Source of the DNA: Hymenopellis radicata
Lineage: Eukaryota; Basidiomycota; Agaricomycetes; Agaricales; Physalacriaceae
Length of the DNA stretch: 64,000 bases
NCBI GenBank assembly: GCA_015501595.1
Contig: JADNRX010000174.1
Coordinates: 45,721 to 109,720 of the forward strand
Reading direction: 5' to 3'
A program made the translations under genes and the position numbers. The notes beneath the pieces are model-generated. The model saw nothing but the letters and a program-made list of their open reading frames with translations. It did no database searches and was not told the DNA's origin. Below, piece by piece: positions 24,600-34,145 of this stretch (the first letter of the stretch is position 1; each line of letters opens with the position of its first letter).

Positions 24600-24880
24600 T
24601 TTTATGGGACTTGGGTGGTGTCGCGGACGGTGCTGTCCGTGATGTACGTACAGCGCACTTGGGAATGACACATAGGTGCCATGACACCTCGGGGTCGCAC
24701 GTAGGTGTCACCCACAGAACACCAAATCATTACCTCACACGGTGACACTTGGGACGACACCTAGGTGCCTTAACACCTGGGGGTCGCATTTAGGTGTCGC
24801 TCAGTGTACGCAAAGACAACTTGTATTATCTATCTGCGTATAATTACACCTAGGTGCCACACTTAGGTGCTCCGGTGATT
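24600..24880. repeat. Imperfect about 90-bp tandem repeat with AGGTG words
   Basis: Two copies start at 24656 and 24746 (CACTTGGGA-TGACAC-TAGGTGCC, then ACACCT-GGGGTCGCA and TAGGTGTC). A partial copy lies upstream near 24608 and a trailing TAGGTGCC lies at 24849. CACCTAGGTG palindromes recur inside. No coding content. Confidence 0.65.
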
Positions 24881-25049
24881 CCAATCCGGAAACACCTATT
24901 AATATCATGTTGATCACCCTTTAGACTAGTCAGGTACGCGCTCGAGCCGAGCCATTATCACCGCAGTTTGGTGTTCTTCGGGACGTGGCTTTCGTCAAAA
25001 GGTAGTGGCGTTGGATGCTCCGGCCCGGGCTTCCGTCGCCTTCGTAATC

Positions 25050-25430
25050 CAATCAAAAACACGATTTTTGGTTTGTCGGGCCACGAGTTTATATCGGATC
25101 AGGAAACCCTTTACATTTTCTTATTTCCCTCACTCGACTGCAGTTTCTATAGAAACTGCACGAACCAAAACACGCGCGTTCAAAACCGCGATTCTTGGTT
25201 TGTAGCGCCACAATATACAATTTGCGCCACGAGTTTATATCGGATCAGGAAACCCTTTACATTTTCTTATTCCCCTCACTCGACTGCAGTTTCTATAGAA
25301 ACTGCACGAACCAAAACATGCGCGTTCAAAACCGCGATTCTTGGTTTGTAGCGCCACAATATACAATTTGCGCCCCAAGTTTATATCGGATCAGGAAACC
25401 GTTTACATTCCCTTATTCCCCACTGCAGAA
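25050..25430. repeat. 146-bp tandem repeat, about 2.4 copies
   Basis: Units begin at about 25082, 25228 and 25373 (GAGTTTATATCGGATCAGG...). The last unit is truncated. Each full unit holds a perfect 20-nt palindrome, GCAGTTTCTATAGAAACTGC, at 25140-25159 and 25286-25305. Because the period is not a multiple of three, each unit is read in a different frame. The repetitive open frame across this array is an artefact of the repeat. Confidence 0.85.
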
Positions 25431-25439
25431 ACAGCTCGG

Positions 25440-27185
25440 AAACGCGGATCGCGTCTGTCGGTGCCGACGTGCCTGCATGGCGCGAACCCTTGCGAGTCGC
25501 GAGGCGGCCAGGTGATTTACGAAACGTGTGTTTACCCTTCCGCCATTTCGTTCTTGACGCTTATCGTGGCCAGTGATTCCTTGATAAAAGCTCCCAGCAG
25601 CGAAGGACGTCCAGCGGGGTTGTGTGCCTGTACACAGAGACGAGGTGGCTCCTTGTCTCAGTCCTAGTTTCCACGTCAGTCATCATCGTGATGCAGCCTT
25701 AATGTTTCGTGTCTATATCCTTGGTAAGTCCATTACGCTATCTCCTTTCCGTTCGTCTTCTCACCTACATAGCTGTCTCATGTTGATCTCGAAACGCGTG
25801 CGTCTTCTTTCATAGTCTCTCAGGCAGCGCCACGCTCAACAACACATAATGACGTTTAGCGTATTCCTGAGGTGGTGAGAAGGGTCCGAAGGCTTTTTCA
25901 ATTGATCCTGGCGTCAGCACCTCGAATAGTGATCCTTGGTTGGTCTAGGATGGCCGCGAGTCGAAACAGCAGCGATGACCACGTTAAAGTTTTGTTGAAG
26001 TTTCCAATGCGGGCTTGGAAAGACGGCAGAAACGACTAGAGGAGGGTTAGAATCAAGTGCGGAGTAATACGAGTCGGGCCAGAATTGATGACGTGGTGGG
26101 AAAGCAAGTGTCGCAGCTTAAGATCAAGAAGCCGATCCTAGCAGTACACTAAGCACATAGAACATCTGATTCGGATCCAAGGTGCGTCGCAGCGAAGTTT
26201 CATGTCAAAAGTTGTCTGCAGGACAGTGCGAAACAGGCACGCTTCCGACAAAGTTTGCAGTAAATTTCCCATTTAAGGGGTCCAGGATCATGATAGTCAA
26301 CAGTTTCACAGCGGTAGAGAGCAGCGTCGAGCTCGACGTTTGACACGACGTGGTGGTTGGATGGTGACTTGCATCAAGTCGATCACGTGCTGCCCCTTAT
26401 GGAAGTTGATGTGTTCGTCTTGAACCATCATCATCTTCACCTTTTATCTTCCCTTTTGACGCGTCAGGAGCCCCGTGGATGATGGCTTCGACTCTTGTTT
26501 GCTTTTAAAATATTCGGGAGCGTCATGATGGATTCGCGCAGACTGTGACAGCGCGGATGCCCTCTGCGGGCGCATCATCTCACGTTGTCCGGCATCTGGT
26601 AAGTCGCGGTGCTCACTTGCGCTCTTCGACCAAGGTCGCTAACCATCTTTCACGGAATTTTTATCGTGAAGCATTCCCAGGACACAGTGTCGTCAGGACG
26701 ACGTCTTTCCACAGGTTGTATGCGCGGTTCGGTGCGTCGTCAGTGCTTTCTTCGTTGTAGTATATTCGCTTACCCCCATCAGAGCCCAACATTCACCTTG
26801 AAGGAGTTTCAGGCTTGTTTCCGGCATTAGATTAGGCTGACATTTCCTCAGAGCATCCGCATCATGGGTCGGCTGTGAAAACCCATTCGGCCATGAACAA
26901 AGGGTACGTACACCTTTACTCCCTTTTCACCGCCGTGAGCTCATTCTTTTTCGAACACGACAGTGCGGCGCCTTTAACGTGGCGCGAACGCTGCAAGTCC
27001 TGGCAGAAAACGCGGAAGACATGACTGATCGAGGCGATGGAAAAAATAGCGCATATATTCGCACTTAAATCCGATACGCTTGGTGAGTAGGACACTGCGC
27101 GTCTTGGTCGTGGCTTACCTGTCCAAGGAAACACCATTTAATTCCCTACATTCCTAAATGACGACGACACGCATTCAGTTGCGGC
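25440..27185. other. Intergenic, no recognised gene
   Basis: Short frames only; no domain, splice chain or repeat that I can support. Confidence 0.4.
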
Positions 27186-27189
27186 TTCT

Positions 27190-27632
27190 TGTCTCGTTAT
27201 CCCCGCGCACTCACGACGCGCATCGAAGCGGATCTCCGCGTACGCGAGCGCGCACGCGTTAAGCCTGTATTTGTCTTTAGCGGGCTGGGCGTCGATACCC
27301 GCGCAGGCCCACCCGCCAAGCAGGGACAGGCAGGAGGACAAGGTATGTGTTTGACACTGTGAGAGACCCTTCATTTTACTTATTTTTTTCCTAGGATTTG
27401 GACAAGGATACGGACATGGGCACGGTGGATGGGTGGAGGCCTGCGCTGACCGCCAGATTGCGTGGGAGCGGTATGAGGCAGGAAGGGAGGACGAAGCCAC
27501 TCGATTATTTGCGAATGGGCTAGGATTTGGTGAGCATCTCTCTAATTTCTTGACCTTCGGATTTGGGTACAGGGCGTTGCGCACGCTAACATATATGCGT
27601 TAGGCTTGGGTAGCACTAAGCATTACCGGTGA
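27190..27632 (+). CDS. Possible spliced Gly-rich C-terminal protein end
   Basis: A plus frame from about 27190 reads into KQGQAGGQ. It splices over a GTATGT...CCTAG intron (about 27343-27394), continues FGQGYGHGHGGWVEACADRQ and ATRLFANGLGFG, and splices again (GTGAGC...CGTTAG) to LGSTKHYR and a TGA at 27632. All three pieces stay in register. There is no recognised family and no confident start. The opposite strand is also open over part of this span, which weakens the case. Confidence 0.25.
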
Positions 27633-27639
27633 GCGGCAG

Positions 27640-28500
27640 TGGGACCTGTGGACGCCACCATCTGAGTGGACACATTTCCACGATCCCATTGAGGGGCGCC
27701 GGCTACGGCCAATGAGATCTACGCGACTACGAATGTGATGCGGGTCATCGCGATGACGCGAGGCAATCGGCGAAATGCTTACTGTGTTCCCTTTCGGAAA
27801 CGCTGTTGTCGATGTTGAATTCATGCCGAGGCTTGGAAGATCTTGGAGCGCGTAATCGTATCTGGCGTCAACCAGCGGAACAACAAGGGAGTCACCTCAT
27901 TCGTACAAGTCTCGTCGACTATCCGGTTCACGTATAACAGCCGACAACGATGTCGGCTCGCGCATGATCAGTCTTAATATCGGCGCGACGACCAAAGAGT
28001 ATACTATCGTCACATGTTTCGTTCCGTTTTGCCCTTGATCACCGCGGGAGGGTATTGATAATGTGGTCTTGCAGGGACTTTGTTGCCACTGGAGGTATCT
28101 CCGATAACTTCTGGCTAGCGCAAACAGGCTTCGCTACGCTTGACTCTCAGGATGTGGCATTTATGCGGTATCTAGAGGAAGTGGGTAATGTTAACGTTAC
28201 ACTGGATGGTCGGATATCTACCACTAGGGCGACAAGTGCTTTAGATCAAGTAGGCGATGATAGTGATGGCGCTATGAGCGCTGACATGTGTCCTGTTCAG
28301 TTTTCTTGTGTTGATTAGTGCGTTCGTTTGCTGTCCTGCAGTACATTTAGGAATTAATACCACTACCTGTACTTTACCTGCCGATGAATTGATTCTTTCA
28401 CTTATGGTGTGGTATGTATGTGAGCCTTGAAGGGTGCATCATCCTCGTAACTCAGTAGTAGTCGTACAATGTATGATAAATTTCGGGTAGCAGAATAGAA
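27640..28500. other. Intergenic
   Basis: No recognised gene. A plus-strand frame at 28055-28318 (87 codons) has no motif. Confidence 0.35.
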
Positions 28501-28712
28501 TGAGGATAGCTACGCTTAGCTAGGTGTGCATTCCCCCGTTAGGCTTTGCCCATGGCACAGCTATGAAACAAGTAGGTCACAATTAGAACCTAACTATGCC
28601 CTAGCTAGGCCTAGCTACGACGGCGTAGGCATCATTACGCGGAGCAATCCTAGCTAGGATCACCTCTCCTAGTTAGGCCAAGCTACGATTACAATCCTAG
28701 CTAGGTTCATAC
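28500..28712. repeat. CCTAGCTAGG palindrome cluster
   Basis: The words CTAGCTAGG, TTAGGC and GCCTAGCTAC recur in both orientations. Complete 10-bp palindromes CCTAGCTAGG occur three times, near 28600, 28650 and 28695. It looks like the core of a degenerate inverted-repeat element. Confidence 0.55.
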
Positions 28713-28714
28713 AT

Positions 28715-29590
28715 TTTTTGTGATGAATCGTTCGCCATTCGAAGAGACCCATTCTTTGATGTCAAGGCTCGTCACCCTCACCATCGAGACGGGCATGGTG
28801 ACAGCATTCACCGCCCTTCTGGAACTGTTGTTCTTCCTTGTTTTCCCGACCAACATGATGCCGTGCCTTATGAATTCTTCTAGCATGCAATGGCGGCTGA
28901 TTAGAAGGCGGAATTGTATTTGTAGATTCTTGTCTCTCAGCAAAACTTTGTTCAACCGGTTGATTACCGACTCTAATTTATGGCTGACAATCTTGCTGTG
29001 AAGGTATTCGAACTGTCTTCTCGCCACTCTTAACTCTCGAGTTATAATCCGACTTGGGAACGCAACAATCCGTCGAGGATCGACGTGTCCGTGTCGACGA
29101 GGTTCTGCCTGCGCCAGATGGTACACTGACACCACAAGTTAATATCACGAAGACTGTACTCAGGGAACGGGACATCGAGATCGTTGACTTCCACGTGAAG
29201 AATCCTACTTAATGATATTCATGGTTTACAGGATGTGGGCCATCGCAAGCTTGAGAGCGATAGGAATATACCCGAATGGCAGGCGATGTAAAATGGAATT
29301 TGTTTGTACAGTACCGCAGATGAGGCTGAGTTGGAAAGACTAAAAGGGAATTCTTCAAAGCAGCACACGACGTTCCCCAGCATGAGTCCATTCGCCTCCC
29401 CATTGATGCATAATCCTCAGACGCCGACGACGACGAGAGCTCGCCGACGACGATGAGAGCTCGATAGCGGCTTCAACAACTCGGAGGACAGTGTAAATCA
29501 GGTGCCCAGTCTCTCAGCACAAGCGGAGGCGTGTAGGTATATATAAATATAAGTAAGATAGAGAGGCAAGAAGGTAGTATTGAGGTCCTG
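28715..29590. other. Intergenic, no recognised gene
   Basis: Open frames on both strands up to about 140 codons show no family signature. A short imperfect duplication of GACGACGA-GAGAGCTCG occurs near 29425-29465. Confidence 0.35.
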
Positions 29591-30861
29591 CATCTACAAC
29601 TCTCGTTTCCTCTTGATAGCTTGCTTCCTAGCAGCCAGTGGTAACGTTACAGCGAGGAACAAGTAAACACACAAAAAACGACGACTACAGCGACCTAACA
29701 ACGTACACGTGCTTACATGACAAGAAATTGGTCCATATTGACAACGTCCATCAACTCTGGCAACGCCTCCTCCACGTACACCTTGCAACAGGCGTTGTAC
29801 TTCCCTCGAAAGTCCATAGCTTTCCGTTTCAATGCCTGCTTCCATTCAGCATTCGTTCTCCATACGGGTATCTCACCAAGTACGCGTCGCCGCTGCCCAC
29901 TCAGCCAGTTTTCGGCCGCCATACCCCACATACCCGGTGCAGAAAAGTTTGCAGTCCAAATGTGGGGGGAAGGCCACCAGCTCTTGATGCAGGGGTGAAG
30001 GTTCGGCGTGAATTCTTCAACACAAGAATGGTCAGTCAACTGTCAGCTATCAAAACAACAATCTCACCGCCCGTAAGCTCATAGGCACCGATTAGACTTT
30101 GTACTTCAGCCTTAGTCAAAGAAGGGTCATACACCCATGGCCCCCTCTCCCCCTCAATCATCAACCGCCGCAGTGTTCCCGGCCATAGAGCATCAGGCGC
30201 TGGCCCCCCGACTATGCTACTCACATCGGCGAATTCGTTCGCCCACCTAGCAAGAAGAGATCCGGCGAAGAATGCAGCGTAGCCGCGCGGGCCACGAAGA
30301 AACTCAATCTTGAGCATCTCGGCGGCCACGAAGTCTCGCTTGGTCGGAACATAGTCGGCAGGCCGCCAGCCATTGTCTATAGGACGGATAGCGGGGTGAC
30401 TGATGGGCTTATCGGTAACGACCAGCCAAGAGAATGGGATACACCGACGTATCAACTCGGCGATAATCTGCGTAGGGTTTGGCCCCCATCCCATTCGCAG
30501 TATTAGCACTATAGTTTCTGGCAACGGAATGGCTAAATGCCAGTGAGGACGATCGCCTTGTGCTGGCGCGTCGATTATCCAGAACGGGTTTTTCTCATCG
30601 TCAAAACCCGCTTTTCTGATCCTAAAGCCAATCCTGCGAAACACTGTAGAGTTCATGTTGGCAAGGTCAAATCCCTGAGAAAGTGCGACGTCGAGAGCAT
30701 CCAACGTGGCTGGCCGAGCGCAAGCAAGATGTCTAAAGGTATAGAGCAGCGTCTTCCACTGCGAAGGTCTTAGCCAAGTCGGCGTGAAGAACTCGGGCAG
30801 CCCGAAGTGGTAAAATCCCACTACTTGAAGCAACGGCAGGATTTCCTTCTCATCTGGCTGC

Positions 30862-30869
30862 TTCTCATC
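30862..30869. repeat. Target site duplication, left copy
   Basis: TTCTCATC, directly adjacent to the left terminal repeat. Identical to 34138-34145. Eight bases is the hAT hallmark. Confidence 0.93.
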
Positions 30870-30887
30870 CAGTGTTGTCATAGAGGC
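30870..30887. repeat. hAT terminal inverted repeat, left
   Basis: CAGTGTTGTCATAGAGGC. Read on the minus strand it contains ATGACAACACTG, whose ATG is in frame with the gene exon that follows. Confidence 0.9.
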
Positions 30888-30997
30888 CTCATTTGAGCCC
30901 TAGATTTTTGTTAAGGCCTCAAGGTATTTAGAGGGCTTAAACAAAGCCTTAATTAGAGACCTTAAAGTGGTCGCGTAATACAGATTACATCATGTAC

Positions 30998-33926
30998 CTA
31001 CGGCTCGAAATCATCGCCCGATCCTTCAAGCGCGCCGTCGTCGGGAGCCTCTTCTGCATACTCGGCCTGCAACAGCTCCATCAATCGCGACTCTTCATCC
31101 AACGCCGCGCGTTGACGTGTGCGAGTACCCGTTGTATCAACCGGACGAGCCGCACCATCACCACCAAACAGCTTCCGTAGCGTGGCCGGCAGGAATTTAC
31201 GGGATTTCGATGGCCCTCTAGAGGCTGCCGCGGAAGTTCCTGGGACTCCTTCCTCATCAGAAGACATATTGACGTCCTCATCGCTGGCAGCTTGTTCCTC
31301 CTCCACCCATTTCTTCATCTCCTTCCGCCAGTCTTTCTTGGATTTAATGAGAACGCGGCGCGGTTGAGGATTGTCGCCGTCAGTGTCGGACCCGTTAGAG
31401 TCATCGAGAAGATCAGCATATTGAGGCACCTCCAAGAGTGATGCTACTCGCTCGGAATTGTGATTCTTGCGCTTCTGACGTGCCGCCACAAGCCCGGTTC
31501 TGACATGCTCATCGCGGATGCCAGCACCGACCTAGATCAGCGCGAAACGATAAGAATCAATATAGAGAAGAACTGTGATTTAGCCACGTACCTTGGACAG
31601 TTTCTCCAGCTTATGAAGCGCCATACGATTGCGACGGTCTGTCTTCTTCACTTTTGCGTCGGAAAATGTTCGCTCCATGCCAGCCTGATTGACGACGAGA
31701 TCCAACAGCATGATTGCGAACTCCGCCAGCTCACATACACTCTCATCGTCGAGAAACTGCTCCCAGACTAAGATAGGATCCTTTCCCTAGAATAGAATAA
31801 GTAGTAGTGCATGTAAACGAACGCCGAACACGTACATTGGTTTCGGAAAACGTCGCCTCGTGCTCTTTCCAATCCCTAAACGAGCCGCGACCAGCAAGAT
31901 ATGCCATAAAGGCAATAGACACTGCCTTCTCCTTCGTGGCACGTAGCTCAGCCAACTCGTCGGCAGGTATTGATGGATCTGGACGAGAGTTAACACGCTT
32001 ATAAAGCTGTAAACGTCGTTAATGTTTGCATAGTAACGATGAATAGGAAACAGACCTCCAAGAATGCTGAGTTCAATGCAAAGGCATTAATGCCCGCGTT
32101 CTTCCCAAAACGCGAGACGCCCTCATACGGGTTGAGGATCAGAGCGAAGATGAAGATGGGCTGGTCTAGTGCCTTCCAGCGCTTCTCGATACGCTTTGTC
32201 ATGCCTTGAGCAACGGAGCGTACGGCATGAGCATCAAAATAACGAAAGATACCCGCGAACGTGAGCAAAACCTCGTCAAGACGAGTGTGATCCGTCTGGT
32301 TTATGTTGGTTCCGTAGCAGATGGGCTCGATGTCGCGGAGGACATCCTCAAGTCCTTTCCAGAAGTCCGCATTGTCGATGAGATCAATATGTTCTTCGGC
32401 GGCAGTCTTGAGTCTATCGTGCTCCTTGCGTCCTTTCTCGGCTCCGACTTGTGCAGCGATGATCTCGTCTCGTTGAAGGATAGCAGCTTGACGAAGTGAT
32501 GGCTTTAACGTCATAAGACGGTCGAACGCAAGGAAATGAGTAGTCCAGCGAGTTAGATTAGCAACAATAACGGCAAGAACGGTGTTCGTCTTGCTTAACT
32601 GAACATCATCAAAGATGGCGCGAACCTTCTGATGGTTCAAGAGCCATCCAATCAGGCCAGTTGCCTGCTCTGCATACTCGGCGGCAATTAAATTCTCTTT
32701 GAAGTAGTCGCCGAGAGTCAATTGGAACTACCAAATGGGTGTAAGTCGTAATCCGATTAATACATTCCCGGTGAACACTTACCTGATGAGCACAGCACGG
32801 AGCTACTAGAAGCCACGGGCGCTTACGTGGCATCAGATCCCTTCCTTTATGACTCCCACCATCGTTGTCGCAGCAAAACAGCACAACGATGCAGCCCGTT
32901 ACTGCCTCTGTCTCATCGATGACGGCCAGGAAGAACTCGCAGTACGACTCGCCATCTTTCTTCTGCTTATTCGTCTTGACCAATTTTACCAGATACGACT
33001 GTTGATTTACTGTCAGCAGCGACCGAGAAAAGGATGCAACACGGACCTTTCCGCGACGAGCAATATGAACGCCCGTTACACTGTTATGTGAGTTGTCCTT
33101 CCATCCATCCGTGCTGGGATGTTGAATCAGCAAGAGACATAGATCATCCAAACGTGTACATACGATATAGAGACATGCTTTCGGTGAACAGATTCGTGAA
33201 TAACTTGGTCGATATTGTTAGCCGCCGTATTGAGCAGCTTTCCAGATAGCAAGCGACGCTCAGGAATTACCTCGTCGGCTGTAGCTCGCATCATGAGGAA
33301 GAGTGAAATGACTTCGGGATCGTCAGTCCAGCGGAAGGGGAGATTTGCGGATATGGTGGCGCGCATGAACTGGGCCTGGACTGCTGCTTTTTCCGAGGCG
33401 AGAAAGGTATGTTAATTCCTTTAAACACCTTCAGATGTGTTTGCTTAAGCATCTGCTTCGTCGCTTCAAGCCGCTGGCGCTTAGGCGGTCGCGACGGCCC
33501 AGCATCTGCCTCGTCATCTCCCTCAGAGCCATCATTGTCTTTACCGCCATTCCGGCCCTTCTTGAGCTTTTCGAGACGCTCCTTTTCGCGAACAGCAACC
33601 TTGCGAACGGCAGCAGCCACATTGGGGCAGCTGACGAGGTGGTGCGACATTGCACTGGCATCCCCGCGGACACTTCCTTTGTCGCTACTAGCCTCGAGCG
33701 CTACGAGACTGTGAGCCCGTCGTGTACCGCCACAATTTATTTAGGATTACACACCAGCATCGAACCACGGCTGTGCCGCCATAAGAGATGCATCCATATC
33801 GACATCAATCGGTACGTTATCGGGTCGACGTGCATCGATGCATGCCAGACAGTGTGCGCGGTACTGGCTTTGGTTCTGTCGTGCGCCACGGAAGAAGTAT
33901 GGCCAGAGAACACCTTTCACACCCAT
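30998..33926 (-). pseudogene. hAT transposase, one frameshift from intact
   Basis: Eight exons: 33926-33751, 33708-33164, 33113-33047, 32998-32783, 32727-32056, 32006-31836, 31786-31592, 31531-30998. All seven introns have GT-AG ends and matching phases. The order is typical: a BED-type zinc finger (HCLACIDARRPDN ... HHLVSCPNV) and a Lys/Glu linker. Next comes the RNase H-like core, with TDGWKDNSHNSVTGVHIA, CCDNDGG and CCAHQFQLTLGDYF (the DD and C/H insertion landmarks). An all-helical insertion and the C-terminal dimerisation domain follow (DPILVWEQFLDDESVCELAE ... RRNRMALHKLEKL), then an acidic tail. Near 33397, between GINIPFSP and SEKAAVQAQF, one base is missing; with it the protein would be about 858 aa. 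Either the copy is non-autonomous after a recent deletion, or this is a sequence error. Confidence 0.85.
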
Positions 33927-34119
33927 GACTGTCAGGCAATGGTGACGGGACGTCTGCAAGTGCGGGTAGAGCAATTTTCGAGCACAGCTATTAGGGGTAC
34001 AGAATGTCATATATGTTATCTAAGACATTAGAGATCTCTTAGAGAGCTCAAGTGTGCGAGCGATGAGTTAAAGCCCTCTTCTTAGAGGTTGTAGAGACCT
34101 TAAACCTTTTAGAGGTTTA

Positions 34120-34137
34120 GCCTCTATGACAACACTG
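34120..34137. repeat. hAT terminal inverted repeat, right
   Basis: Exact inverse complement of the left terminal repeat. The upstream exon reads into it and terminates at 34068 inside the element. Confidence 0.9.
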
Positions 34138-34145
34138 TTCTCATC
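34138..34145. repeat. Target site duplication, right copy
   Basis: TTCTCATC, directly adjacent to the right terminal repeat and identical to the left copy. Confidence 0.93.

Larger units (their letters stand above)
30870..34137 (-). mobile_element. hAT DNA transposon, 3,268 bp
   Basis: Perfect 18-bp terminal inverted repeats CAGTGTTGTCATAGAGGC sit at 30870-30887 and, inverted, at 34120-34137. They begin with the CAGTG of hAT elements. Perfect 8-bp target duplications TTCTCATC flank them. The interior holds one multi-exon transposase gene on the minus strand. Subterminal regions (30890-30970 and 34020-34110) are AT-rich and contain repeated AGAGGY, CTTAA and TTTAGAG words in both orientations, as expected for transposase binding. 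The element lies inside an exon of the surrounding gene and in the same orientation as it. Confidence 0.93.

Noticed and set aside
25050..25430. CRISPR array
   Set aside because: The units are long (146 bp), tandem without unique spacers, and the genome is eukaryotic.
24968..25515. Repetitive open reading frames with the motif FISDQETLYIF
   Set aside because: They run through the 146-bp tandem array in two frames at once. The period is not a multiple of three and there is no domain, so they are artefacts of the repeat.
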